A DNA stretch of 64,000 bases from Ophiobolus disseminans. Lineage: Eukaryota > Ascomycota > Dothideomycetes > Pleosporales > Phaeosphaeriaceae. The DNA lies in the NCBI GenBank assembly GCA_010093685.1, contig MU006234.1:188165-252164 (forward strand), in the 5' to 3' direction. Below the pieces are notes generated by a model. That model worked only from the letters and a program-made list of their open reading frames with translations. It did no database searches and was not told where the DNA came from. The position numbers and the translations under genes are program-made. Shown one piece after another: positions 34,909 through 45,865 of this stretch (position 1 is its first letter; each line of letters starts with the position of its first letter).

Positions 34909-35910
34909 ATGACGAAGAAGCGCAAGAGATACCCGGACCTCAACCAGAAGCTCGAGCGGCCGTGGTGCTACTACTGCGAGCGCGACTTCGACGACCTCAA
35001 GATTCTCATCTCTCACCAAAAGGCCAAGCACTTCAAATGCGACCGCTGCGGAAGGCGGTTGAACACCGCGGGAGGTAACTAACCCCAACACGTGGCGTCG
35101 CCATGATGTTCTGTTTCGCCGAGTCGCACGCAACTAACAGCCATGCTCAGGTCTCTCGGTGCACATGAACCAAGTCCACAAGGAGAACCTCACGCATGTC
35201 GAGAACGCGAACCCGGGCCGGCAAGGCCTCGAGATTGAGATCTTCGGCATGGAAGGCGTGCCCGCCGAGATCATCGACCAGCACGTTCAACAAGTCACAC
35301 AGGCGCATTTTGCAGAAGAGCAGGAGCGCGCGCGCATAACAGGCAATCCGATCCGAGGGGCGTACGGGAACGGCGACGCGCCGCCAAACAAGCGACCAAA
35401 GGTTAACGAGGACCTGGAGGATATTGAAAAGCGGGCTGGCAAGTACAGAGAGGACAGGAAGAACGGCATACTGCCGATGCCGGTCGAGGCCCGGGCAATC
35501 GAGAGCAATCCGGTACGTCCACTAGTCGTCACACCAAAAGAGGGCAAGAAATTAACAGTACACAGACGCCGCCTGCCCTTCAACAAGCACCCTACGCCGC
35601 TCCCGCTCCCTTCCAAACACCCGCCTACGCACCTCTGCCCACAAACGGCGGCATACCTCCTCGACCAGGCAGCATACCCAGCGCCCTCCCTCCGCGACCC
35701 ACACCTAGCGCCTACCCTCCGCCCGACGCGCTACAAGCCCAACTGGACGCCATCACTGCCGGCGCGGCGAAGGAGGCTCCGGCCGAGAAGAGCGACGACA
35801 AGAAACCCAAGAAGGACAAGAACATGCGCCTGATATTCCACGACGTGAACGTGAGTCCCGAGGAGAAGACGGCGCGGCTACCGAGGTTTGCCGAGTTCAT
35901 GAGGACGTAG
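34909..35910 (+). CDS. C2H2 zinc-finger protein, BuGZ/ZNF207-like
   Basis: Three exons: 34909-35074, 35151-35512 and 35566-35910, 290 residues. The N-terminus carries two adjacent zinc fingers with the BuGZ pattern: [35 protein letters not shown], then [13 protein letters not shown] and [13 protein letters not shown]. The middle is charged; exon 3 is Pro/Ala-rich (low complexity) and ends with [20 protein letters not shown], which may correspond to the Bub3-binding GLEBS region of animal BuGZ (inference). In animals BuGZ supports kinetochore-microtubule attachment and splicing; the fungal role is less known. A family-typical intron splits the second finger. Confidence 0.85.
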
Positions 35911-36083
35911 TATTTGGACGCGGATGAGGGTGCGCTGAAGCCTAAGTGGGAGGAAGCACAGTCTCAGCGTGAATCTTTGGCACAGTATCACATGTACGTG
36001 ATGTAGAAGCAGCGTAGCATCAAACTAAAGGCATTTCTGCGATCAAGGGTATCCGATTCATTACTGCCAATGCCTACTATGCA

Positions 36084-37607
36084 TCATTGATCATATTCAA
36101 ACCCACCCAACTCCTCCCCCTCCTCTTCCTCGTCCTCGTCATACTCCTCACTCTGCTCATCGCTCTCGCTGTCTGTCCGCGCCCACTCCGTACTCTCAGT
36201 GAAAGCCAGTGAGTCGCCCAAGTCCAGGCCGCACGTCTTTTCTAACCCAGCCTCTTCCAGCGCCGACGTATCGTGGAAATCGTGCTCGGGCATGGGGTCT
36301 ATCTCGCGCAGGGCGGCTTTCTCTTCGGCCGTGGCATCTTCGCTGCATGTAACGAAGCCCACGCTCTTGGTGTTGCCGGCTGCGTCTCTGCTCTCTGGGC
36401 GATCGGGCTTGCGCGGCTCTTCGATGATGTCGCCGGTCCAGGGTTGGCATTCTTTCACCGTCTCGCCGCATCGTAGACAGGTCCAACCTTCACCCTCTTC
36501 GTTTGCGATGCGTTGCGCGAGGCATGCGAAGCAGTATATGCAGCCACAGGGCATCGCCTCGTACGGGTTCGTGATGTCTGTAGCTGCGGAGCCGACGACG
36601 CCGCCACCGGACGAGGCGAGGATGTCCGCTTCTGTTTGTGTGGTGGGGTTCTGGTCGCGGTAGCATATTGCGCATGTGCGTTCTGGGAGGAAGGACAGTT
36701 CGCCGGACTTGGTGTCGGCTTCTTCGTCGTCTGAGGTTTTGGAGGAGCGGCCCAGTAGGGACAAGACGGAAGTGCGTAGCTTGCGCCATGTGCGTCCGAG
36801 GATACGCCGCCAGCGCGAGATGCCGACGAGCGGGAGGAGGAAGAGGAGGAATTCGGTAAAGGCGTGCCACACGAGCTGGCGGTTGAGGTACTCGAAGGAT
36901 ACCTCGCGGGATGTTGAGTGCGATGTTGGTGTCAGGCGGAGACGCAGGAGGCGGTCTGTAATCGTTCGATATCGGCCGTTCACGAGGAAGACGAGGAAGG
37001 AGGCCAGTGATGCGACGTCGTGTGCGGAGTTCAGGCGCTCTGTCAACGCGGACATGAGTTTGAGCTGCGGCGATTCAGGACGTGTGTAGTCTTCTTGTGC
37101 GGACAGGAGATATTCTTCCCACTTGGTCCACGCATAGCGCCCTCCAATGGTAACCAGTCCGTACGCGGCTTTCTGCCATGGCTTGGGCGGCGGGCGGTTC
37201 GGCGCACTCGAGCGCGCATCTGTGTATCGGAGGCCCTGCAAGTGCGCGCCGTAGCTGGCGTTCTGATCCCATATACTGAGCTTGAAGAGTATGCACCTCA
37301 AGCTCAGCAGTATCTCGGGCCCCCAATTGTCGGTGATGTGGCTGCCAAAGTACTTCAGTCCCTCGCCGACCTGTCCCTTGAGCAGTTCAAGCAGTTCCTC
37401 GTCGAGGAGCTCCGCATCGACCTGCCCCACGCGAAACTCGGGACGCGTGCCCTCGCGCCCTTTTATCGCGTCCCATGCGCGACGGAAGGGGATGGGTAGA
37501 GCACGTGCGGCCTGTGTGTTATCATGGCGCGACCGTTGCGAGGCGGCGCGTTGGGCGCGTCGGGCTGCGATGCGTTCTTGGGCGGCGGCGAAATCTGCGG
37601 CGGGCAT
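36084..37607 (-). CDS. PEX2: Peroxin-2 (RING E3 of the peroxisomal importer)
   Basis: Single exon, 507 residues. Pex2, with Pex10 and Pex12, forms the membrane ubiquitin ligase that recycles the Pex5 receptor. The Pex2/Pex12 N-terminal membrane region is visible (VGQVDAELLDEELLELL; GGRYAWTKWEEYLLS; YLNRQLVWHAFTEFLLFLLP, a membrane helix). A RING follows at about residues 326-399: CAICYRD, PCGCIYCFACL and CLRCGE. The position usually His in CGHxYC is Cys here. The C-terminal tail of about 100 residues is strongly acidic. Divergent from KAP120; convergent with the BuGZ-like gene, 173 bp apart. Confidence 0.92.
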   Translation of the reverse strand: MPAADFAAAQERIAARRAQRAASQRSRHDNTQAARALPIPFRRAWDAIKGREGTRPEFRVGQVDAELLDEELLELLKGQVGEGLKYFGSHITDNWGPEILLSLRCILFKLSIWDQNASYGAHLQGLRYTDARSSAPNRPPPKPWQKAAYGLVTIGGRYAWTKWEEYLLSAQEDYTRPESPQLKLMSALTERLNSAHDVASLASFLVFLVNGRYRTITDRLLRLRLTPTSHSTSREVSFEYLNRQLVWHAFTEFLLFLLPLVGISRWRRILGRTWRKLRTSVLSLLGRSSKTSDDEEADTKSGELSFLPERTCAICYRDQNPTTQTEADILASSGGGVVGSAATDITNPYEAMPCGCIYCFACLAQRIANEEGEGWTCLRCGETVKECQPWTGDIIEEPRKPDRPESRDAAGNTKSVGFVTCSEDATAEEKAALREIDPMPEHDFHDTSALEEAGLEKTCGLDLGDSLAFTESTEWARTDSESDEQSEEYDEDEEEEGEELGGFEYDQ

Positions 37608-38160
37608 CTGGGGGCATTGGGAGTGTGCGATGGGGGAGGGGAGGGGAGGGGAGGTTTGGCGGCGGAGATTGTTGTTATGCCGGGGGAACGTGATAGCGTG
37701 ATGGGGTGAGAGATGAGGGTTCCGGAGCTGGGCCGAGGTTCGATGCTGTTGGGGATGGCATGTTTAGGCGAAGATGCGGATTATCATATGCTTCGAGATG
37801 GCTGTCACTTTGTTCGGTTGTCAGCAATGCCAATGAATTGAGATGCAGATCAATCTTCACATTAGCTTACATGCGTGACCCCAACATGCGGAGTATAGTC
37901 GCATGTGTGCCTTCAGATGTCAGTGCCCGGGGAGGTGCGATCGGCAGGGTCCCGCAGCGTGACGCACGTGGAAACTTTTGTAGGGCAACTCTCTCTGGCG
38001 ACTTCCTTACTCATGTAACTGGCCTGGGTGAGCAGGACCTATCGCTCTGCAGCCTGTCGTGTGTGACTTTCGACAGCTGTTTGCTCAACAATTGTCCCAG
38101 GCTTCTTTTCTTCTCTAGAGACCCCACCACCACCGCCTTCCCAACCTCGACGCGCCCAGC
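37608..38160. promoter_or_regulatory. Shared upstream region of PEX2 and KAP120
   Basis: 553 bp between divergent start codons. Apart from the CT tract near PEX2, no site is assigned and no coding frame is supported. Confidence 0.35.
37631..37653 (-). promoter_or_regulatory. Pyrimidine tract just upstream of PEX2
   Basis: Plus strand shows five G-runs (GGGGGAGGGGAGGGGAGGGG), so the PEX2 sense strand is a CT tract about 25-45 bp before the ATG. CT-rich tracts are common at fungal core promoters. The plus strand could also form a G-quadruplex. Confidence 0.45.
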
Positions 38161-41100
38161 ATGAATGTCGAATTCGATGCCATAGAGGTGGCCGGCGAGG
38201 CCAATCCTCTGACCGAGGGCATCCTCTACCATGTCCTGCGCTCGGCATCGTCGACAAACCTGCACCAAATCCAGACGGGCACCAAGCAGCTGCAAGAATG
38301 GGAGAAGGCGCGAGGCTTCTACCCGCTGCTACAGGCGCGCACACCTCTCTTATATCGGCGTGAACAAGCGCTGACGTATACTTAGTCGGTGTTCCTCGAC
38401 AAGTCTTTGCCTCTCGAAGTGCGCTACCTCGCCATCATTCAGCTCAAAAACGGCATCGACAAGTACTGGCGAAAGACGGCGACAAAGTACGGCCCGTGGC
38501 TCAGGCGGAGAATTAGGCTTACATGGGGGCAGTGCTGTGAACAAGCAAGACAAGGCGACTATCCGAGCACGCCTACTCGAGAGCGCGGTCAACGAAGCAG
38601 ACCACCGTCTGGCGCTGCAGAATGCTCTGGTCGTTGCCAAGATTGTCCGCTTCGAGTATCCAAATGACTGGTCAGTCCAATGCGCCCAATCTCACAGCAC
38701 TTCTCTAACAGCATCCAGGCCAGACCTGTTCCAGCAGCTACTGCAGATCCTCCGCGCCTCGACCGATCCGAACGCATACCACCTGCAACTACCTCGCGCT
38801 CTTCTTACCTTGCTATACATTGTCAAGGAACTGTCAACTGCTCGCTTGATGCGCACTCGTCAGAACCTGCAGAGTATCACACCAGAGATCCTGAATGTCC
38901 TGGGCACCATCTACGTGAGCAAGGTCCAAACATGGCAGGCCTTCCTCCGCGACGGCGGCGAAGATGAGGGTGGCGCCATGGAGAGCATAGAGGCCAGCCT
39001 CCTCGCCATCAAGACAATACGCCGACTGATCATAGCAGGCTACGACTTCCCAGCTCGGGAGAAGGATGTTCAAGGCTTCTGGACCATGACTCGAAGCCAC
39101 TTTGGGGACTTTTTCCAATATGTCGCCGCACAAGACTCACCGCTTGCGCCCAGTATACAGAGACTCATCGAGAGGCACTTGATGCAGCTTTCGAAGCTGC
39201 ACCTCACTATGGCGACTACTCACCCTGCCGACTTCGTGCTTCTCCCAGACACATTAGACCTTGTGCGCAACTACTGGACACTCGACTCCAAGCTAGGCGA
39301 AACATGGGGCTCAAAATCCATTGAAGGTGCAAAGATTGGCACTGATGGCGACGCTGACGACGACATACCTATTCTCGAGCGGCTGGGTCTCAAAGGCCTT
39401 TTGATCATACGAGCATGCGTGAAGATGGTCTTTTACCCTGCTCAGAGCTTCCGCTACAAGCAGCAGCAGGAAAAGGATGAGAGAAATCAAGCAGTGCAGT
39501 TGATCAAGTCCCAGCTCCTCACTGACGACCTTGTCCGCGAGATGATCTCGGCTCTTGTCACTCGTTTCTTTGTCTTTCGACCCAGCGATCTTCGCATGTG
39601 GGAAGAAGAGCCCGACGAGTGGGAGAGAATGGAAGAGGGTGGTGGCGAGGACTGGGAGTTTGCTATCCGTCCTTGTGCCGAGAAGCTATTCTTAGACCTC
39701 GCAAAGAATTTCAAAGATTTGATCGTCCAGCCTCTGCTTCAAGTTTTCTACACTGTCGCCAGTGAGTACTCGCCATCGACGGCGAATGCCAAAGCTAATC
39801 AATTGCAGCCCCCGCCAATGAAGACGTTCTTTTCAAGGACTCTGTCTACACTGCTATTGGGCTCGCTGCCGACATTCTACACGATCAGGTCGATTTCAAC
39901 TCCTTCCTCGAGAACACACTGGTACCCGAGGTTGGCAAACAGAAGCCAGGTTACAACATCATCCGTCGTCGTATCGCCATCATCATCTCGCAATGGATAG
40001 CGATCAAGATTGCGAAAGAGAAGAAGCCTATTGTGTATCAAATATTTCAGCATTTGATGGACAAGAACGACCCACTCAATGACCAAGTCGTTCGCGTCAC
40101 AGCGGGCCGCAAGTTCAGAGAAGTGGCCGACGAGTGGGAGTTCGTCGCTGATAACTTCTTGCCCTATGCGCCGGTAATGCTAGACAGACTGATGGCGCTG
40201 GTACAGGAGGTCGAGCTTCCAGATACCAAAATGGCTCTTCTCAACACCATTAGTATTGTTGTTGAGCGGCTAGAGCATAATGTAAGAATGTCAATCTCGA
40301 TTGATGCGCTCAAAACTGATGACCATAGATCACGCCCTACGCGAACAGCATCATCAACCTTCTTCCACCCCTCTGGGAACAATCCGGCGACGAGCATCTC
40401 ATGAAGCAAGCCATCCTCACCATGCTCTCGCGCCTCACAAACGCCATGAAAGCCGACTCGCGCTCCTTCCACGTCTCTTTCCTCCCCATCATCCAAAGCG
40501 CGATCGAACCCGGTTCAGAAACACAAGTGTATCTTCTCGAGGACGCATTAGACCTGTGGTCGTCTATCATCGCACAAACACCGTCAGCACCAGAGCCCGC
40601 GTCCACTGAATTATTAAATCTCTTGCAGTATCTCTTGCCACTTTTTACCATGGAAAGCGAGACACTCCGCAAAGCCATCGAGATTACAGAAGCATATCTG
40701 CTCCTTGCTCCTGCCGCTGTGCTTGCCGACAACTTCCGCCAGCCGATGCTTGCAGCGCTAGCAGCGCTACAAGGCAATTTGAAGCCCGAAGCAAATGGTA
40801 TCATGACGCACCTTGTCCAATGCGTCATTCGCGGCGCACAAGGCGTGGGTGGTGAAGATGCTGTGAAGATCGTAACCCAGGACCTCATCTCCACAGGCTT
40901 CCTAGCTAAGGTTCTCGAGGGCCTACATGGCGCGTGGCAGCACCACCAAGCCCACGGCCCGTTGCGCGAACTACCCTCTCGCGCTGTGGATGGCGTTGTC
41001 GAAACCGACTATTTCACCGTGCTTGCGCGCATCGGACTTGCATCGCCGGCGATCCTTCTCTCCGCACTACAATCTGTGACGAATACGGAGCTGGAAAAGA

Positions 41101-41638
41101 CGTTGGAATGGCTTTTAGAGGAGTGGTTCAGTCATATTGAAAATATTGGCGATACTCCGAATAAGAAGATGATGTGCCTTGTTCTGACGCGTTTTTTGGA
41201 AGGTGGAGATGCATGGATGTTGGGCAGATTGCAGAATTTGATGGGTGTCTGGACCGATGTGCTTGAGGAGTTGTTGGATGGGATGGATGATCGAAGTGTC
41301 GAGTACGTGTGCCCATTCTTTACCTTACCCTTCATCGCCACTTCCTCCTCCTTACATGTTCACAATCAAGCCACCCGTACTAACACTCACAACTCAGCTC
41401 CCTCCACTGGCTCCCCGAGCCCTACGCCCCAACCGACCCCGAGGCTCCCGAAGAATTCCGCAAGCGCGAGCTCATATATAGCGACCCTGTGCACAGCGTT
41501 AACCTCGTCTCTTTTATCCGCGAACACCTGCAGCAAGCAGTGCAAACTAGTGGCGGCGAGCAGCAGTTCCAAGAAGAGTGGTTAAGTCGCGTCGACAAGG
41601 ACGTGTTGAAAGGATTTGGTGAGCTGGGGATCATGTAG
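38161..41638 (+). CDS. KAP120: Importin-beta family karyopherin, KAP120/importin-11-like
   Basis: Seven exons: 38161-38334, 38386-38486, 38533-38670, 38719-39761, 39809-40281, 40329-41302 and 41398-41638, about 1047 residues, normal for the family. The importin-beta N-terminal (IBN) domain covers about residues 30-110 (GTKQLQEWEK; SVFLDKSLPLEVRYLAIIQLK; FEYPNDWPDLF), followed by HEAT-like helices to the end. Kap120 imports ribosome-assembly factors and other cargo in yeast. Intron 1 has a GC donor (CAG|GCGCGC) and TTAG acceptor; without it a stop follows 16 codons later. The other introns are GT-AG, 46-95 nt. Each splice was checked by frame and by continuity of the HEAT sequence. Confidence 0.88.
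38335..38385 (+). other. GC-AG intron in KAP120
   Basis: 51 nt, GCGCGC to CTTAG, phase 0. It joins FYPLLQ to SVFLDKSLPLEVRY, the expected IBN sequence. No GT donor is available at the exon end. The donor is a weak match to the GC-AG consensus, so RNA data would be valuable. Confidence 0.65.
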
Positions 41639-43097
41639 GCGACAAAGAGGGGGAGGTGATCTCAAGGGACATTTTAGCGGTTGAGTACAACCCTTGTGGT
41701 AGGGCGAAAGACCCTGGATAACCATCTCGTCTACTGGATGGACAAGTCTCCAAGGTCCAGGCAACGACCGCATTGTGAAAGGGGCGTAAATTAAAACATC
41801 GTATGATCGTACCAGTTCCGGATCACCCCGGTTGTCCCCGCAATTTTCCCCGCATAAGATTCACACGCCACTCTGTGAGCAAAAGAGTTTCTGAAGCGGA
41901 CTGTACGAAGTACACGCAACGCAATGACTAAGAACTCCTCCCATGTCATACGATCAGGTGTATTGATGTTCGTGGGCCTACGTCCACAAGCCTGTTGAGC
42001 TTTCCTCGGCCCCGAACGCCGTGCTATCATAGTCACGAGATATAGCTATGCGGAAGATCACCACACGTTTGCAAGGGAGTTATGCACAACCCGTTCACAA
42101 CATGATGGCCGACCTATCATTTGCTCAAGGCGTGATATCTACCCCTCGACCTGCCTATGCGTCACGTAATACGGTAAGACATGATTGGATACCCCCGTAA
42201 TTCCAGTCGCCATGAAAAGCTCACGTTCTGCCCTTGTTGCTGAAGATCACTTTACTCACACATCACACAATACTCGATCGAATAAAAGCAAAACCCTCCA
42301 CATATCACCAATGAACTACAAACTTATCATGACTCAACAACAACCAACACCGACAAAAACATCACCCACAACCCCTATTGCAATCGCCATCACAACTCGT
42401 ACGCCCCCTCCTCCCCCCTTTCGTAACCCCTTCGTCCAAGACCTAACCTTATCCAGCATCCACATCCACAAAACAAACACTCACACCTTCACCAACCCCA
42501 AATGCCTCCACATCCCCAACGCCAAACATCCCAACACATCCCTCCCTCCCCCCTATCTCAACAACCTCACAACCTCAGCTTCAGAATAACAACACATACA
42601 CCACCCCTCACAGCGCAGAAGACCAGAAACGCATTTGGTACCACGATTCCTTGCAGATTGGGACCAAGCATGTACAGGACGAGTGGGGCTTTCATAGTAC
42701 GGCGGGGTCGAGGGCGTGTACGCCGGAGCCGGGGGTGAGGGAAGGGCAATAGGGAGAGAGGGAAGAGGAGAGATGATGAATATTGACGTCGTGTTTGCAA
42801 GAGGGTAGTATTGGGCCGTGGTGGCTAGATTCTGCAGGCAGGCTCGAGAGTGTTTAGTCGCGTGCGAGCACTAATAGGGTTTGGACTTTGGAGTTGCGGG
42901 TGCTAGAAGAGAACTGGAGTTGTGGAGTTGCGGGAAATTCCGCCAGGATTGAAGCTCGGTCAAACAAATTGTATTCATAAGCCATTAGGCAACCTATATG
43001 CGGCACAGACTGCCCAGGTGCGTATTAAAGCGAAACGCGTTCTGTATATTATCTTCTTGCATTGCTCCATAATCATTTCTGGTAGCGTACCTACACC
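41639..43097. other. Intergenic, with possible orphan coding remnant
   Basis: About 1.46 kb. Pro/Thr/His-rich low-complexity frames lie at 42185-42589. A frame at about 42600-42751 reads protein-like (WYHDSLQIGTKHVQDEWGFH ... ACTPEPG, then stop). It has no start codon and no convincing donor upstream, so it may be a last exon or a decayed gene. Nothing else is seen. Confidence 0.35.
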
Positions 43098-44214
43098 ATG
43101 ATGCGTGAAGGTAACTTCGGCACTATACTGGTCACAGGCGGTACTGGCTGGCTCGGATCGTTTGCTCGACGACAAGTCCTTCCCGCCGTTATATCCAGCA
43201 TCGGACCTCAAGTAGCTTTCAATCGACATGTCGACGGAGCCATTTACCACACGTGGGCAGCTGCGACATCAGCGACCTTGCTCAGCTTACCAAGCTTCTC
43301 GATACCATGCACACGCTCGCCCCATGATTTTTCTCGCCCCCAGCAGATCAGTACCGGGTCACATACGACTTGTCGAAACAGTTGATTGCGGCTGCTCGCA
43401 AACACCCAAGTGTCCAAGCGCTGGTGTACACGAGCACCGCAGAAGCCGTCATTCTTAAGCACGAACACAATGCACGTCCCGTACGGGAAGATGAACTCCC
43501 ATTGTACAGTCTCCAGTGTGGACCGAATGCGTACTCATGCACCAAAGCCGCCATCGACGCCCTGGTACACGCAACGAACACTCTAGAGGCACTCAACAAC
43601 GCGACCGGCATCTTCGAGGACCAACTCCTCACAGCCGTCCTGCGCCAAACAGGACACTACGGCCCGCGCGACCACGTCACGATGGGTGCAATGCTCAACC
43701 TCGTCAACACATCCGCAACGCAGTTCCAAATCGGCCCCAACAAGCTCGTCCACGACTGCCCAGGTGGATTTACGCCGAGAACAGCGCCAGAGCGCACGTT
43801 CTCGCCGCGAAAACACTCCTCCACCCCGGCAGCAGCCGCGCAGACGGCCAGGAATTCTTCATCTCTGACGGCAAGCCGATGAGATTTTGGGACTATGCAC
43901 ACACGCTATGGGCCGAAGCTGGAGACGCAAATTGGGCCCCTGCCGGGCCGCACAAGGTGATTCAGATCTCCTTCTGGCCAGTGTTGTTTGTAGCTGGCTG
44001 CTTTGAATGGGCGTTTTGGATCTGCACGTTTGGCCTCGTCAGGCCGGGTGCGAATCGCATGGCGTATCAGTTCATGAAGACGAGGTGCTGGTTTGATATT
44101 GGAGAAGCGCGGAGGGTCTTGGGATATGAGCCGATGTTTGGTACGGAGGAGGGGTTGAGGAGGACTGTGATGTGGTTCAAGGAGAATGAGGGGTGGGATA
44201 AGAAGATGCAATAG
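43098..44214 (+). pseudogene. 3-beta-HSD/sterol C4-decarboxylase-like (ERG26-like), frameshifted
   Basis: Short-chain dehydrogenase relic of the 3-beta-hydroxysteroid dehydrogenase family, which acts on sterols with NAD. The NAD motif is intact (ILVTGGTGWLGS, from 43116), as is the catalytic region AYSCTKAAID (Tyr and Lys). Frame is lost near 43250 (extra bases before SCDISDLAQL), at a TGA near 43328, and near 43757, where the join to WIYAENSARAHVLAA needs a net 2-nt change (an extra CCCAG). No GT-AG intron repairs these. The C-terminal part has a membrane-like segment (FWPVLFVAGCFEWAFWICTF). Sequencing error could explain one shift, less easily all three. Confidence 0.7.
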
Positions 44215-44782
44215 GTAGCTTCCTCGTTGGCGACTAGGTTCCAGCTGGTGCATTGGAGCTTGATTGGGGATGCTGGGACGATGAGTAGCTGGGAGAATGT
44301 GTATCAGCACTGGAGTATGTTGCTCTCGGTACAGCATCTCAAGGCGCTGCGAGCCTGCAATGTAGCAGTCACACTCCATTTTCCTCCTTGTGGGAATTGT
44401 TGTGAGGCAAGTTATCTGCTGGGGATGGCCTCTAGTCTGCGCAATACTTTGGGATAGCTTTGCTGAATCACTAGAGAGGAGAGTAGTGTACAACTTAAGC
44501 ACTGCTAGCAGCAAAGTGCATTCTAACAGAAAAGTACTGAATGAGAATTATTGCCACTGTTGTCGTTGCTATTCGTGTTAGTCAGCACAGAGTATTCTCA
44601 CGAAGGGAACGGAGATTTCGTTGTGAGATTGTCGCTTTTGGGATGTAGGTGTGGTAATATATGGAGTGGTGGACGGGACGGTTCTATTGGCAAGAAGGCA
44701 AGAATTCGATTGTAGTCATGCGTTTGTAACCTGACCTACCTTCATATTCCTGAGCCACCACTGTCAAATAGTACGATATCAA
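44215..44782. other. Intergenic
   Basis: Between the frameshifted dehydrogenase and the ankyrin gene end. No gene, RNA or repeat recognised. Confidence 0.4.
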
Positions 44783-45682
44783 TCACGGATACGCCTCGTA
44801 GTGTTCAGGTTCCGTCGAGGTTCTGCCACCGTAGTTTTCCAACACCAAGACGCATTCGTCCCATTTGCCCCGCATGTCACGCGATTGTTGCTGCGTGTGC
44901 GTATTCCGCTCCATCATCCTCTGCAGATCGAAGGTTTTGGAGGTCTGCAGACTGTCCCACGGCGCCTCAAACCACACCTTTTCCCCTCTATCGCGCGGGT
45001 TGGCCATGATGAACTGGGTGCGCCGCTGGAGCGCGTTCACTTTTGCGAAGAAGGCGAATACGCTTTTGCCGGGGTTTGTACTGCGCGTCCCGTAGTCGCG
45101 CTCGTCGATGTCAGCCCCATGAGAGAGCAAAAAGTCGAATATACCTAGAAGGCCTGATGACGCAGCATTGAGAAGAGCAGACTTGCTACTTGGTGAGCGG
45201 ATATTCATCTCGGCGCCGGCGGATACGAGTCTCTGTACACAGTTGATAAGGTTGGGTTGCTCTACATTTGCTCTGTGTGAGGTGTGGAACAAGGCAGTTT
45301 CCCCTGACAAATTCTTCGTGTGAACGCTTGCATCACAGCTCAATAAGGCTTCCACAAGGTCCTCATCACCTTCCAGTATGGCTAGTATCAACGCTGTGTA
45401 GCCATTTTTGGAATCGTCTGTAGATCTTTGCTTCTTCTGTTTTGCGGCCTCGGCGCTGCTTGTTAACGTATCGACATCTCCCCCCATGGGCACTACCGAC
45501 TCGATGATCGAATGGAGCGCTTCAGCGTCCTTGAAGGCGCGGAAAGGTCGCGGCGAGTAGGTCACCCGGCGACTAGTTCGAAAGATCTGGTTAGTGGCAA
45601 GTCTGTGTAGCACCGTGAAATCTTCCTCGTCCGCTGAGTTCATGTCCATACTTTCTGATCTGGTCGATAAGATTTGAAACAT
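44783..45682 (-). CDS. Ankyrin-repeat protein, probably 5'-truncated
   Basis: About 299 residues from the first ATG (45682); the frame stays open about 70 bp further upstream to a TAA near 45752. Two to three ankyrin repeats are readable: NGYTALILAILEGDEDLVEALLS, SGETALFHTSHR, and SALLNAASSGLLGIFDFLLSHGADIDERD. The N-terminus (LHRLATNQIFR) looks like the linker before ankyrin repeats in longer fungal proteins, often with NACHT or N-terminal effector domains. An upstream exon may be missing or lost. The function is unknown. Confidence 0.55.
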   Translation of the reverse strand: MFQILSTRSESMDMNSADEEDFTVLHRLATNQIFRTSRRVTYSPRPFRAFKDAEALHSIIESVVPMGGDVDTLTSSAEAAKQKKQRSTDDSKNGYTALILAILEGDEDLVEALLSCDASVHTKNLSGETALFHTSHRANVEQPNLINCVQRLVSAGAEMNIRSPSSKSALLNAASSGLLGIFDFLLSHGADIDERDYGTRSTNPGKSVFAFFAKVNALQRRTQFIMANPRDRGEKVWFEAPWDSLQTSKTFDLQRMMERNTHTQQQSRDMRGKWDECVLVLENYGGRTSTEPEHYEAYP

Positions 45683-45865
45683 GAAGGGATCTCTATGATA
45701 TAGCAAACTCAGCCGGCGCTTTCGACAACGCAGTTCATTTTGTTGAGGTCGTTACAGAGAAACTGGCGTCGAAGATATCAGTTCACGTTCGAAAGGTTAG
45801 TCTACTCCACGAACCTTCGCAATTGATCTGTTTCAGCAGCACAGGCCCGATTCCTGCCAGAAGCG

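Noticed and set aside
43200..43330. Short intron to repair the ERG26-like frame
   Set aside because: The only GT...AG pair there is about 33 nt and would remove conserved residues.
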